From positions 41,658 to 105,657 of the forward strand of contig JBDTOO010000004.1 of NCBI GenBank assembly GCA_039933215.1: DNA of 64,000 bases, in the 5' to 3' direction. Under the pieces are notes generated by a model. It ran no database searches. It was not told where the DNA came from and saw only the letters and a program-made list of their open reading frames with translations. The stretch is from JALYUA01 sp039933215 (GTDB lineage: Bacteria; Acidobacteriota; Thermoanaerobaculia; UBA5066; Gp7-AA6). A program made the translations under genes and the position numbers. This document shows, one piece after another, positions 17,774-25,511 of the stretch (its first letter is position 1; each line of letters opens with the position of its first letter).

Positions 17774-19971
17774 AGGACCGCCCCGGCGCGGGCGGGCTCT
17801 CCGCGGCGGACGAGGACGACGAGCAGGATCAAGCCCGCGGCGGAGAGTGCCGCGCCGGCCGCGAACGAGACCGGCCGGTAGAGAAACGCGACGCGATGAG
17901 GACCCGCGGCGAGCGCGACAGCCCGGAAGCACCCGTCGGCGAGGAGGATCTCGGCGCGCTTCCCGTCGACCTCCGCCCGCCAGCCGGGCCAGGCGAGGTC
18001 GGTCAACACGAGAAGCCCGGCCCCGTCGGCGTGGACCTCGGCGACGACGCGTTCGGGACGGTCCTCCGCGATGCGGGCGATCAGAAATCCCTTCCGCGCC
18101 GATCCCTCGACCGGTCGGGGAGACGGCTCCCGGTCGACGAACACCGTCCGCTCCCAGTCGGCATCCCCGCGCGCCATCCGGGCCCATGCCTTCGCGGGGT
18201 CCGGCTCGATCGAGAACGCGCGGACGAAGGAGAGCCTCGGACGGTAGGGATGGATCGGCGCCCGGAAGTAGTCGCCGACTCTTCTCGAGCCCATGTTCGG
18301 AGGGAGGTAGGGCGTCCAGAGGACGCGCCCGCTCGCCGCTCCGGCGGGCCGCTGCGGATCGCGTTCCGAATCGACGACGTCCGCCACGGCCCGCGCCGAG
18401 AGGGTCGCGAGCGGAGATGCGGTCCGGAGAGTTCGCACCCCCATCGTGAGATTCGTGTATCCGAGAAGCGCTTCCCGCTGCCGGCGCAGCGTGGCCGCGT
18501 CGAAGGCGTCGTCGCGGAGGACCGCGGGGACGAGCGTCGCCATCGGCGGCGTGAGCACGCGTCCGGGCAAAGCCGCGAGAACGGAGACCGCCGGCGGAAT
18601 GCGCCGCAGCTCCGACTCGGGCGCGAAGCGGAAGAGACGCCCTCCGGAGAACGCGAGACCCGCGCAGAGGAACAGGGCCGCGGCCGTCTGCATCGCGCCC
18701 TGCCACGGGAGGCGCTCCGGCGAAACGAGCGCGACGGCCGCGAGCGCCGCGAGCCCGGCGGCCTCGGCCGCGCGCGCCACCGCCGGCTGCGCGGAGAAGG
18801 CGATGAGCAGCGCGCCGGCGGTCGCCGCGCCCGCGAGGAAGATGCGGTGCCGCGCCTCGCGAGAGAAGCGAAGGCTGTCGAGCCCGAGGCCGGCGAGAAC
18901 CGCGAGCGCGAACGCCGCCGGCGCGAGAGCCTTCGCCGGGTAGCGGATCCGGTCCAAGGGCGGGAGGCTCCGCAGCCAGGCGCCGGGCGGACCGGCGGCC
19001 GCGAGGGCGACGCCGGCGAGGACGATTCCGGCGAGAACGAGGGTCAGGGGACGGCGCTCCCGCTCGCGGAGGGCGGCGGCGGCGAGGACGAGCGTCAGCG
19101 TTCCCGCCGCCAGCGATGGAAGGTAGGACGTGCCGCTTCCGCGCGAGAGCCCCGTCACCCCGGCGAGCCCCTGCCACCCGACGGCTCCTGCGTCGCGCTC
19201 GACGGCGGGCAGCGGGCCCCGGCGCTCGGACCGCAGCGTGAGCTCGCCGAAGGGAACGAGCGCCACCGCGGCGAGCACGAGCCCGAGCGCGGCGGAAGCG
19301 GCGAGCCGCCCGAGGCGGAGGCGCGGCGAAGGCTGGAATCCCCCCTCGCGAGCGGGCAGCGCCCGCCAGACGAAGAGCAGCGCGATCGCGGCGGTCGCCC
19401 CCGAGATCTCCGGGCTTCCGGACAGCGCCTGGACGGCGAAAAGGCCCGCGAAGGCGAGGCGCGACGCGCGCGTCGCGAGCCCGCCCCGCGCGAGCGCCGC
19501 GAGGATCGGAAGCCAGGCATACGCTCCGAAGTGATTCCAGTAGCCGCAGAGAGACGCGGCGAAGCCCGACGCCGCAAACGACGCCGCCCCCGCCAGTGAC
19601 GCCGCTTCCGTGGCGCCCTCCTGCCGCAGGAAGGCGCGTGTTCCGGCGACGGCCGCCGCGAAATGGAGGACCAGGAACAGCCCGGCCGCGAGCGCGGCGG
19701 AAGGCAGCAGGAACAGGAGCCCCGGCGGGTAGAACGCGCCCGACTGGAGATTCGCCAGCCAGGGCTCGCCGCACCCCGACAGGGGATTCCACAGAGGCAG
19801 CTCGCCGGCCCGGAGACGATCCGCCGTGTAGAGCTTCAGCGGAAAGAAGAAGTCCGCCTGGTCGCGAAAGGTCGGCGCTGCGCGCCGGAAGAGGGCGGGG
19901 AAGAGCCAGTCGAGACAGGGAAAAACAGCCGCCGCGGCGAGAAGGCCGGCGGGGGCGCGGCGGAGGGTCAC
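17770..19971 (-). CDS. YfhO-like polytopic membrane protein (GT-C fold)
   Basis: A 733-residue integral membrane protein with about a dozen hydrophobic helices in the first 530 residues and a beta-rich C-terminal extracytoplasmic domain. It ends in a final helix preceded by the family signature LTDLAWPGWRAEVDG. The N-terminus has the acidic motif FRDQADFFFPLKLYTADRL and the loop LPLWNPLSGCGEPWLANLQSG, as in YfhO-family proteins. YfhO proteins are linked to sugar transfer onto cell-envelope polymers in Firmicutes. The substrate here is unknown. It starts about 25 bp downstream of the third pilin and overlaps pilD, so it may be co-expressed with pilus genes. Confidence 0.75.
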   Translation of the reverse strand: MTLRRAPAGLLAAAAVFPCLDWLFPALFRRAAPTFRDQADFFFPLKLYTADRLRAGELPLWNPLSGCGEPWLANLQSGAFYPPGLLFLLPSAALAAGLFLVLHFAAAVAGTRAFLRQEGATEAASLAGAASFAASGFAASLCGYWNHFGAYAWLPILAALARGGLATRASRLAFAGLFAVQALSGSPEISGATAAIALLFVWRALPAREGGFQPSPRLRLGRLAASAALGLVLAAVALVPFGELTLRSERRGPLPAVERDAGAVGWQGLAGVTGLSRGSGTSYLPSLAAGTLTLVLAAAALRERERRPLTLVLAGIVLAGVALAAAGPPGAWLRSLPPLDRIRYPAKALAPAAFALAVLAGLGLDSLRFSREARHRIFLAGAATAGALLIAFSAQPAVARAAEAAGLAALAAVALVSPERLPWQGAMQTAAALFLCAGLAFSGGRLFRFAPESELRRIPPAVSVLAALPGRVLTPPMATLVPAVLRDDAFDAATLRRQREALLGYTNLTMGVRTLRTASPLATLSARAVADVVDSERDPQRPAGAASGRVLWTPYLPPNMGSRRVGDYFRAPIHPYRPRLSFVRAFSIEPDPAKAWARMARGDADWERTVFVDREPSPRPVEGSARKGFLIARIAEDRPERVVAEVHADGAGLLVLTDLAWPGWRAEVDGKRAEILLADGCFRAVALAAGPHRVAFLYRPVSFAAGAALSAAGLILLVVLVRRGEPARAGAVL

Positions 19972-19995
19972 GCCGTCATTGTAAGGGCCGGCGCT

Positions 19996-20475
19996 TCAGT
20001 TCTGGGTCCCCTCGGGCCACTGGATGAACGTGCCGTTGCTGAAGAGGATGTCGTCGTTGAAGTCCGTCGTCGTTCCACACACGACGGAGGACGAGACCCC
20101 GTCGCGTCCGAGGCTGCGAACGTTGTACTTCGAGAAAGCGACGTCCATGTTGTAGACCATGTAGTGCGACCAGCCGTCCCGCAGCGGCGGAAGGGCGATG
20201 TAGGTCGGGGAGAGGTTGGTGAACGAGGTCGCCGCGAGAACCGTGCCGGCGTCGGTGTACGTTCCCCCGGCGCATGCCGCCGCCGGAAAGAAACTGTTGT
20301 CGACGTGGTACGCCTCGAGAGCGACGGCGAGCGTCCGCATGTCCGCGACGGTGCGCTTCTGCCTCGCTCGCTGGACGGCGTTCAAGAGATTCGGAATCGC
20401 GATCGCGGCCAGGATGCCGATGATCGCGATCACGATCAAGAGCTCGATCAGCGTAAAGCCTCGCTGGCGTTTCAT
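19996..20475 (-). CDS. pilA: Type IV major-pilin-like protein (third copy, diverged)
   Basis: A 159-residue prepilin. The leader MKRQRG is followed by FTLIELLIVIAIIGILAAIAIP, the type IVa helix with Glu5. The C-terminal domain resembles the two upstream pilins (shared SFTNLSPTYIA and VVCGTTTDFNDD) but has clearly diverged. ATG 20475 has a good ribosome site (GGAGG, six bases upstream). It follows the second pilin by about 43 bp and is probably transcribed with it. It could be a major-pilin variant or an accessory pilin. Confidence 0.9.
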   Translation of the reverse strand: MKRQRGFTLIELLIVIAIIGILAAIAIPNLLNAVQRARQKRTVADMRTLAVALEAYHVDNSFFPAAACAGGTYTDAGTVLAATSFTNLSPTYIALPPLRDGWSHYMVYNMDVAFSKYNVRSLGRDGVSSSVVCGTTTDFNDDILFSNGTFIQWPEGTQN

Positions 20476-20518
20476 TGGGCGCCTCCGCTCGGATGGATCG
20501 AGTCCTGCACCGGTCGGC

Positions 20519-21013
20519 CTACTGCTGGGTGCCTTCGGGCCACTGCAGGAAGGCGCCGTCCGCATACGCGATGTCGTCGTTGAAGTCCGTCGTCGTGCCG
20601 CAGACGAGCGTCGTGTTGATGGTCTTGTTGCGTCCGCCCGACTGGATCCGATAGTTGTTGCCCGGCGTGTCGCTCGAGTAGTTCATCGCCGCCGACCAGC
20701 CGTCGACCTTCGGGGGCTGCGCGATGTACGTCGGCGAGAGATTCGTGAACGACGCAGTGGCGAGCGCCACGTTCGAGCCGCCCGTGTACAAGCCCGCGGC
20801 GCAAGCGGCGGCCGGGTACTTGTTGTTGTCGACCGCGTAGGACTCGACCGCCGTCGCCAGCGCCCGCATGTCCGACATGGTCCGCTTCTGCTTGCCGCGC
20901 TGCACGGCGTTCAGAAGGTTGGGGATCGCAATCGCGGCCAGGATGCCGATGATCGCGATGACGATCAGAAGCTCGATCAGAGTGAAACCCGACTCCGCTT
21001 TTCTTGGGGACAT
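20519..21013 (-). CDS. pilA: Type IV major pilin, second copy
   Basis: A 164-residue prepilin. The leader MSPRKAESG is followed by the standard FTLIELLIVIAIIG helix. The mature 155-residue sequence is identical to that of the pilin at 21148-21636; only the leader differs (9 versus 7 residues). Two cysteines (AAACAAG and LVCGTT) may form a disulfide. ATG 21013 is preceded by AAAGGA at about eight bases. No clear sigma-54 promoter is visible in the 80 bp between it and the terminator of the first pilin, so expression may be from a different promoter or from readthrough. Confidence 0.93.
   Translation of the reverse strand: MSPRKAESGFTLIELLIVIAIIGILAAIAIPNLLNAVQRGKQKRTMSDMRALATAVESYAVDNNKYPAAACAAGLYTGGSNVALATASFTNLSPTYIAQPPKVDGWSAAMNYSSDTPGNNYRIQSGGRNKTINTTLVCGTTTDFNDDIAYADGAFLQWPEGTQQ
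20520..20989 (-). repeat. Copy A of 470-bp near-perfect direct repeat (pilin genes)
   Basis: This segment matches 21149-21618 at a constant offset of 629 bases. I found one difference on reading (g at 20531 versus c at 21160). It covers everything from the Phe+1 region of the mature pilin to the stop codon but not the leader or upstream region. This indicates recent duplication or continuing gene conversion. Confidence 0.9.
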
Positions 21014-21095
21014 TTGGTCATCCTTTGGTCACGAAGGCCTGGACCGGGAGCCGCTTCGGCGATAGGAGCGGGACAGATTCCCGGCCGGAGAGTTC

Positions 21096-21131
21096 AAAAA
21101 AAAACGGTCCCGACCGGGTCGGGACCGTTTC
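21096..21131 (-). terminator. Rho-independent terminator after first pilin
   Basis: On the minus strand a 13-bp perfect stem (AAACGGTCCCGAC / GTCGGGACCGTTT) with a 3-nt loop runs into a tract of nine T residues at 21104-21096. It lies 17 bp beyond the pilin stop at 21148 and before the second pilin gene. It should make the first pilin a mostly monocistronic message. Confidence 0.9.
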
Positions 21132-21147
21132 CCTGGGCAACGCCCGA

Positions 21148-21636
21148 TTACTGCTGGGTCCCTTCGGGCCACTGCAGGAAGGCGCCGTCCGCATACGCGA
21201 TGTCGTCGTTGAAGTCCGTCGTCGTGCCGCAGACGAGCGTCGTGTTGATGGTCTTGTTGCGTCCGCCCGACTGGATCCGATAGTTGTTGCCCGGCGTGTC
21301 GCTCGAGTAGTTCATCGCCGCCGACCAGCCGTCGACCTTCGGGGGCTGCGCGATGTACGTCGGCGAGAGATTCGTGAACGACGCAGTGGCGAGCGCCACG
21401 TTCGAGCCGCCCGTGTACAAGCCCGCGGCGCAAGCGGCGGCCGGGTACTTGTTGTTGTCGACCGCGTAGGACTCGACCGCCGTCGCCAGCGCCCGCATGT
21501 CCGACATGGTCCGCTTCTGCTTGCCGCGCTGCACGGCGTTCAGAAGGTTGGGGATCGCAATCGCGGCCAGGATGCCGATGATCGCGATGACGATCAGAAG
21601 CTCGATCAGAGTGAAACCGGATTCCCGTTTCTTCAT
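21148..21636 (-). CDS. pilA: Type IV major pilin, first copy (sigma-54-driven)
   Basis: A 162-residue prepilin with leader MKKRESG and processed helix FTLIELLIVIAIIGILAAIAIP, including Glu5. The globular domain has two cysteines and ends WPEGTQQ. The ATG at 21636 is preceded by a strong ribosome site (AGGGAGGGA, three bases before the start). A sigma-54 promoter lies about 45 bp further up and a strong terminator follows, marking this copy as the probable main structural pilin. Its mature part is identical to the product of 20519-21013. An upstream in-frame extension to 21708 would include the promoter and is rejected. Confidence 0.95.
   Translation of the reverse strand: MKKRESGFTLIELLIVIAIIGILAAIAIPNLLNAVQRGKQKRTMSDMRALATAVESYAVDNNKYPAAACAAGLYTGGSNVALATASFTNLSPTYIAQPPKVDGWSAAMNYSSDTPGNNYRIQSGGRNKTINTTLVCGTTTDFNDDIAYADGAFLQWPEGTQQ
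21149..21618 (-). repeat. Copy B of 470-bp near-perfect direct repeat (pilin genes)
   Basis: Partner of the repeat at 20520-20989. The match breaks immediately upstream, within the leader-peptide codons, and downstream at the stop codon (TAA here, TAG in copy A). Confidence 0.9.
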
Positions 21637-21679
21637 CTTCCCTCCCTGTTTTCTATGCTGTTGAGTTCGCCCGGTATAG

Positions 21680-21695
21680 AGCAAGGGGGAAGCCA
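21680..21695 (-). promoter_or_regulatory. Sigma-54 promoter of major pilin gene
   Basis: On the minus strand the bases read TGGCTT-CCCCC-TTGCT. This matches the sigma-54 consensus TGGCAC-N5-TTGCW with GG and GC exactly 10 bp apart. The start of transcription is predicted near 21670, giving a leader of about 34 bases that contains the strong ribosome site. pilA is sigma-54/PilR-dependent in Pseudomonas, Myxococcus and Geobacter, which supports the reading. Confidence 0.8.
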
Positions 21696-21768
21696 GAGAG
21701 CGTGGCATTCAAGTCTTTCAAAATCAACGATTTGCGATCCAGGCCCCGAAGGCCCATGACGCGTTTTG

Positions 21769-23187
21769 TCACTTTGCGGCCGGAGACGGTGACGAAATGC
21801 CGTCCGGGAAAAAGGCGAACTCCAGGAGCACCTGGTCCATCAGCTCGACGCCGCGGAGGTAGTCGCGCAGGAAAACGCGCTCGTCATTCCCGTGGCGGCG
21901 GACCTCGTCGGTGATGTTGTAGGGGATGGGCGAGAAACCGTAGGCAGGATAGCCGCGGGCGCGAAAGGAGCTGCTCGTGGTCGTCCCCCCGAAGGTCGGA
22001 AGAGGGCCAAAGGGCACGCCGGGATTCAGCGCCTGGGTGACCCGCTCCAGGAGATCCGTGAGCGCGGTCGGGTAGGGGCTCGCCCTGGTGGCTCCGGAGG
22101 AGAGGCGCTCCCGGATCGCGACCCCTTCCTCCTTCGCGGCGGCGGCGATCGTCTCCAGAAACGGGTCGGGCGCCTGGCCGGGCGGCACCGAGACCACGGC
22201 GTAACCGCGGTAGGTGGCCGTCTGCCCGGGAGGGTACGGGTAGGAGCCGGACCAGTGGATCCGCGGCTCGAGGAAGGCCCCGTACCGGTCGGGCAGGAGC
22301 GCCAGCTCCTTCGGATCGCGGCGCACCCGGTCCAGGTGGCGCAGCGGGTCGGTCAGCGGATGCTGGAGGTGGTTCGCGAGCATCCCGAAGGAGACGACGA
22401 CCTGCGGATCGGGTTCCACCGGGGCCCCCTCGATGCGGGGAAACCGTTTCGCGAGCGCGTCGATCGGCTGCGCGCCGCGCGACTCGAGCTCGAGAAACCC
22501 GTAGCCCGCCTGCAGCGTCTCCAGGCCCCAGAAGCGGACGTCCCGGAGGACAACCTCGGCGGCCCCGCCCTCGTTCAAGACGGCGCCCACCCCTTCGAAC
22601 CACTCCGGCCGGTGCTCGAGGAGCCATTTCGAGCCGAGACGCTGGCCGACCTCCTCGTCGGCCTCGGCCAGGAAGAGGATGTCCGTCTCGGGGACGATGC
22701 CGCGCTGTTTCAGGTTCCGCATCGCGATCGCCTGCGCGAGAGCGAGGGACTTCATGTCGTAGGACCCGCGCCCGTAGAGATAGCCGCGCTTGATCTCGGC
22801 GGCAAAGGGGGCGGCCTCCTTCCAGAGCGACGGGAAGACCGGCGCGACGTCGATGTGGTTCAAGAGAAGGAGAGCCCCCTTGCGGCGGCGGCCCGCCAGG
22901 CGCGCGAGAAGGTTGCAGCGGCCGGGCTCGGGACAGACGATCTCCGACGGGATGCCGGCGCAGTCGAAGATGCCCTGGAGGAAGAGGGCCCCCCCCCGCT
23001 CTCCCGCGCCCTCCGACGTCGTGTCGATGCGGACGTAGTCGCGCAGCAGCGCCACGGGCTCCTGCTTCAGCCACTCGGCGGCGGGCCGGACCTGGTCGAG
23101 CTCGATTCCAGAGGAGATCCTGGGCGGGCGCCGGCACGATCCGGCCGCGAGAACGAGCAGGACGGCGCACGCGATCTTCGCTTTCAT
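21769..23187 (-). CDS. M20-family metallopeptidase, probable lipoprotein
   Basis: A 472-residue M20 peptidase. An N-terminal signal with a cysteine in AAGSCRRPP suggests lipidation, though the lipobox is not ideal. Zinc-site motifs are in order: LLNHIDVAP (His, Asp), GRGSYDMKS (bridging Asp), EADEEVG (catalytic Glu and ligand), LNEGG and a late His in RRHGNDERV. The lid domain lies between, with an unusually full ATYRGYAVVSVPPG strand region. Family members cleave dipeptides or acyl-amino acids; the substrate is not deducible. Start ATG 23187 overlaps the stop of the upstream membrane protein (ATGA), although the functions look unrelated. Confidence 0.88.
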   Translation of the reverse strand: MKAKIACAVLLVLAAGSCRRPPRISSGIELDQVRPAAEWLKQEPVALLRDYVRIDTTSEGAGERGGALFLQGIFDCAGIPSEIVCPEPGRCNLLARLAGRRRKGALLLLNHIDVAPVFPSLWKEAAPFAAEIKRGYLYGRGSYDMKSLALAQAIAMRNLKQRGIVPETDILFLAEADEEVGQRLGSKWLLEHRPEWFEGVGAVLNEGGAAEVVLRDVRFWGLETLQAGYGFLELESRGAQPIDALAKRFPRIEGAPVEPDPQVVVSFGMLANHLQHPLTDPLRHLDRVRRDPKELALLPDRYGAFLEPRIHWSGSYPYPPGQTATYRGYAVVSVPPGQAPDPFLETIAAAAKEEGVAIRERLSSGATRASPYPTALTDLLERVTQALNPGVPFGPLPTFGGTTTSSSFRARGYPAYGFSPIPYNITDEVRRHGNDERVFLRDYLRGVELMDQVLLEFAFFPDGISSPSPAAK

Positions 23188-25511
23188 CTCTTCTCCCGTT
23201 TGCCCCTGGCGACGACGAACAATCCGATCGCCCCGTACAGTCCCGGGCCGAGGCCGGACTCGGGCCAGCCGGGCAACCGCTCCTCCCACTCGACGCGGTG
23301 GACTCCCGCGGGCAGCGCGAGCGCCGAATAGGCGAGCTGCGCCGGGACCGGCCCGACCTCGCGGCCGTCGACCCGCACGCGGCGGTGGGTCCAGAAACCG
23401 CGCAGGACGAAGAGCCACCCGGGCCGGGGGCCGCCGGCGTCGAGGACGAGCTTCTCGGGCCGATCGGACAGGACCCGCAGGCTTCTCTCTCCGGCGGTTC
23501 CCCGGGCGTCGCGCCCCGACTCGACGACGACCTCGCCTCCCGCGAGCGCCGGCAGGGTGCGAAACGCCTCGACGGGACCCGGCGTCTCTCTCCACGACCC
23601 GGCGAGACGGATGGCGGGAAGCGCCCCCGGGAGCTCGTCCCAGTCCTGGAGCGCGTCGCCCCCCGTGCGGCGGTAGCCGGGCAGGGCTTCCTGGTCCCGG
23701 TACCGGACGCCGAAGCGCAACCCGAGGGATCCGAAGAGCCCCTCCCCCCAGGCCTCCTGCGAGGCGCCGCCCGCGATCCGCCGCAGGCTCACGAGCCGCG
23801 AGAGATCCCCTTCGTCGAAGTCGTACTGGAGAACCGTTCCTCGCCCCCAGAGCTGGTGGGTCTGCTGATACCAGCCGCGGCGCCCGTCGTCGACGCCCGC
23901 CTGGTCCGCCTCGTCGTTGGCTTTCCAGACCGGCGAGAGCGGACGGAAGAGCGATTCCCCGAGCACCCGGAACCGGCCCGCCGGATCAAGCCGGGCGACG
24001 TGCCGGGCGTACGCAGTGGGCGCGAGGACGTTCGCCTCGGGAAGGGAGAACGGAATCCGCAGCGTCGCCGCGATCGGAACCGCGGTGAAGAGCAGGAGCG
24101 CCGCCGCGGCCGGGGCGGGCCGGCGGGATCGGCGCGCGAGCAGATCGATCGCGATCCCCGTCGCGATCCACAGGAGCCCCGCCTCGGCGAGCGCGGCGGG
24201 AATGCGCCGCGCGGCGACGGCGGCGAGATCCGGCGGCGCGTCGGCGAGACGGGCGAGCGCCGGGTCCGTTCCGACCGCCGCCACCGCGAGGGCCCCCGCG
24301 GGCCGGCCGACGAGGGCGACGCCCACGGCGAGAGCCGCGCAGAGGGCGGCGGCGGCGAGAGGCCATCGAGGCCGGACCGCGATCCGCCGCAGGCCGTCCC
24401 ACGCGAGACCGGCGAGGACGGCGAGGGCGAAGACCGTCAACACGGTGAACTTCTCCGGGTTGCGCAGCGGGATCGGCGACGCCGAGCCGCTCCACGCCTT
24501 CGGAAGCAGGCTGCCGGGGATTGCGAGCAGGAGCGAGAGCGCGAGCGTCCAGCGGGCGAACCTCACTGGTATCCCTCGATCGCGCCAGAGGAGCGGAAGC
24601 GCGACGACGGAGAGGGAGCCCGCGAAGAGCGTCGCGTGGAACCCGAGGGTCTTGTAGTGGAAGACGGGCCATCCCCACGTCTCCCACCGCGAGAGCGCCG
24701 CCGTGGCGCCGAACGGATACGGGATCGCCAGCTCCAGGAGGCGCCACGGCGACAGCGAGAAGAGCAGCGCGTCGCCGAGCGTCAGTCCGGTGATCCCGCG
24801 GGCGGTCTCCGGCGCCCAGAGGAGCGTTGCCGCGAGCTGCGGCGCCGCCAGGAGTCCGCCGAGGAGCAGACCGAGGAGGAGCGCGGCCACGCGCTGCTCC
24901 CCGCGTCCCGCGAGCACGAGGAAGACGCCGCAGGCGAAGAGAGCCATCCCCGCTCCGAAGGGGTCGCCCGCGAGCCCCGCCAGCCCGAAGAGTCCGCCGA
25001 GCCCGATCGCGCGCCTTCCGACGGAAAGCCCCGGCCGGGCGAAGACACCGACGATCCAGGGGATGAGCGCGGTTCCGGGATGCAGGTTGGGAAAGAAAAC
25101 CATCCCTACCCCGACGCCCGAGAACACGTAGGCGACCGCCGCGATCCAGCCGGCCGCCGCGGAGGCGCCGAGGGCGGAGAGGAGGAGGAGCATCCCGATT
25201 CCGGCGCCGAGCCAGTGAATTACGGGAAAGAGGCGCATCGCCGCCGGGAACGGAAGCGGCGCGAGAAGGATCCGGACGGGATAGAGCGCTCCCGCGTTGG
25301 GGTTCGGCGCGAGCGGCCGTCCTCCCGAAATCCCCGGCGACCACACGGGGATCTTCCCGCGGGACCACGCGTCGTGGACGGCGCGCTCCATGGGGAGGTT
25401 GTAGACGGTGAGATCGCGCCCCGCGTAGATCCGCCGGAAGAAGATCGGGTCCGCGTGGCACGCGATCACGAGGAGCGCGAAGAGAGCCGCGAGCCCGATC
25501 CGGTTTCTCAT
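23184..25511 (-). CDS. YfhO-like membrane glycosyltransferase candidate
   Basis: A 775-residue polytopic protein. The first helix is followed by GRDLTVYNLPMERAVHDAW, with the conserved aspartate of YfhO/GT-C loop 1, then the NPNAGALYPVR motif. About twelve further helices precede a C-terminal extracytoplasmic beta domain with the usual GWLFVLRGFWTHRRVRVDG signature and a last membrane helix. It is a clear paralogue of the next gene (25508-27850); motifs align along the whole length, so tandem duplication is likely. ATG 25511 overlaps that gene's stop. Probably uses a polyprenyl-phosphate sugar donor outside the membrane; no direct evidence of substrate. Confidence 0.75.
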   Translation of the reverse strand: MRNRIGLAALFALLVIACHADPIFFRRIYAGRDLTVYNLPMERAVHDAWSRGKIPVWSPGISGGRPLAPNPNAGALYPVRILLAPLPFPAAMRLFPVIHWLGAGIGMLLLLSALGASAAAGWIAAVAYVFSGVGVGMVFFPNLHPGTALIPWIVGVFARPGLSVGRRAIGLGGLFGLAGLAGDPFGAGMALFACGVFLVLAGRGEQRVAALLLGLLLGGLLAAPQLAATLLWAPETARGITGLTLGDALLFSLSPWRLLELAIPYPFGATAALSRWETWGWPVFHYKTLGFHATLFAGSLSVVALPLLWRDRGIPVRFARWTLALSLLLAIPGSLLPKAWSGSASPIPLRNPEKFTVLTVFALAVLAGLAWDGLRRIAVRPRWPLAAAALCAALAVGVALVGRPAGALAVAAVGTDPALARLADAPPDLAAVAARRIPAALAEAGLLWIATGIAIDLLARRSRRPAPAAAALLLFTAVPIAATLRIPFSLPEANVLAPTAYARHVARLDPAGRFRVLGESLFRPLSPVWKANDEADQAGVDDGRRGWYQQTHQLWGRGTVLQYDFDEGDLSRLVSLRRIAGGASQEAWGEGLFGSLGLRFGVRYRDQEALPGYRRTGGDALQDWDELPGALPAIRLAGSWRETPGPVEAFRTLPALAGGEVVVESGRDARGTAGERSLRVLSDRPEKLVLDAGGPRPGWLFVLRGFWTHRRVRVDGREVGPVPAQLAYSALALPAGVHRVEWEERLPGWPESGLGPGLYGAIGLFVVARGKREKR

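Noticed and set aside
20990..21095. Possible sigma-54 site before the second pilin (GG-N10-GC near 21073-21085)
   Set aside because: Only the GG and GC match; the flanking bases do not fit TGGCAC or TTGCW, so it is likely chance.
21637..21708. Upstream extension of the first pilin
   Set aside because: It includes the sigma-54 promoter, and the ATG at 21636 has a strong ribosome site directly before a normal leader.
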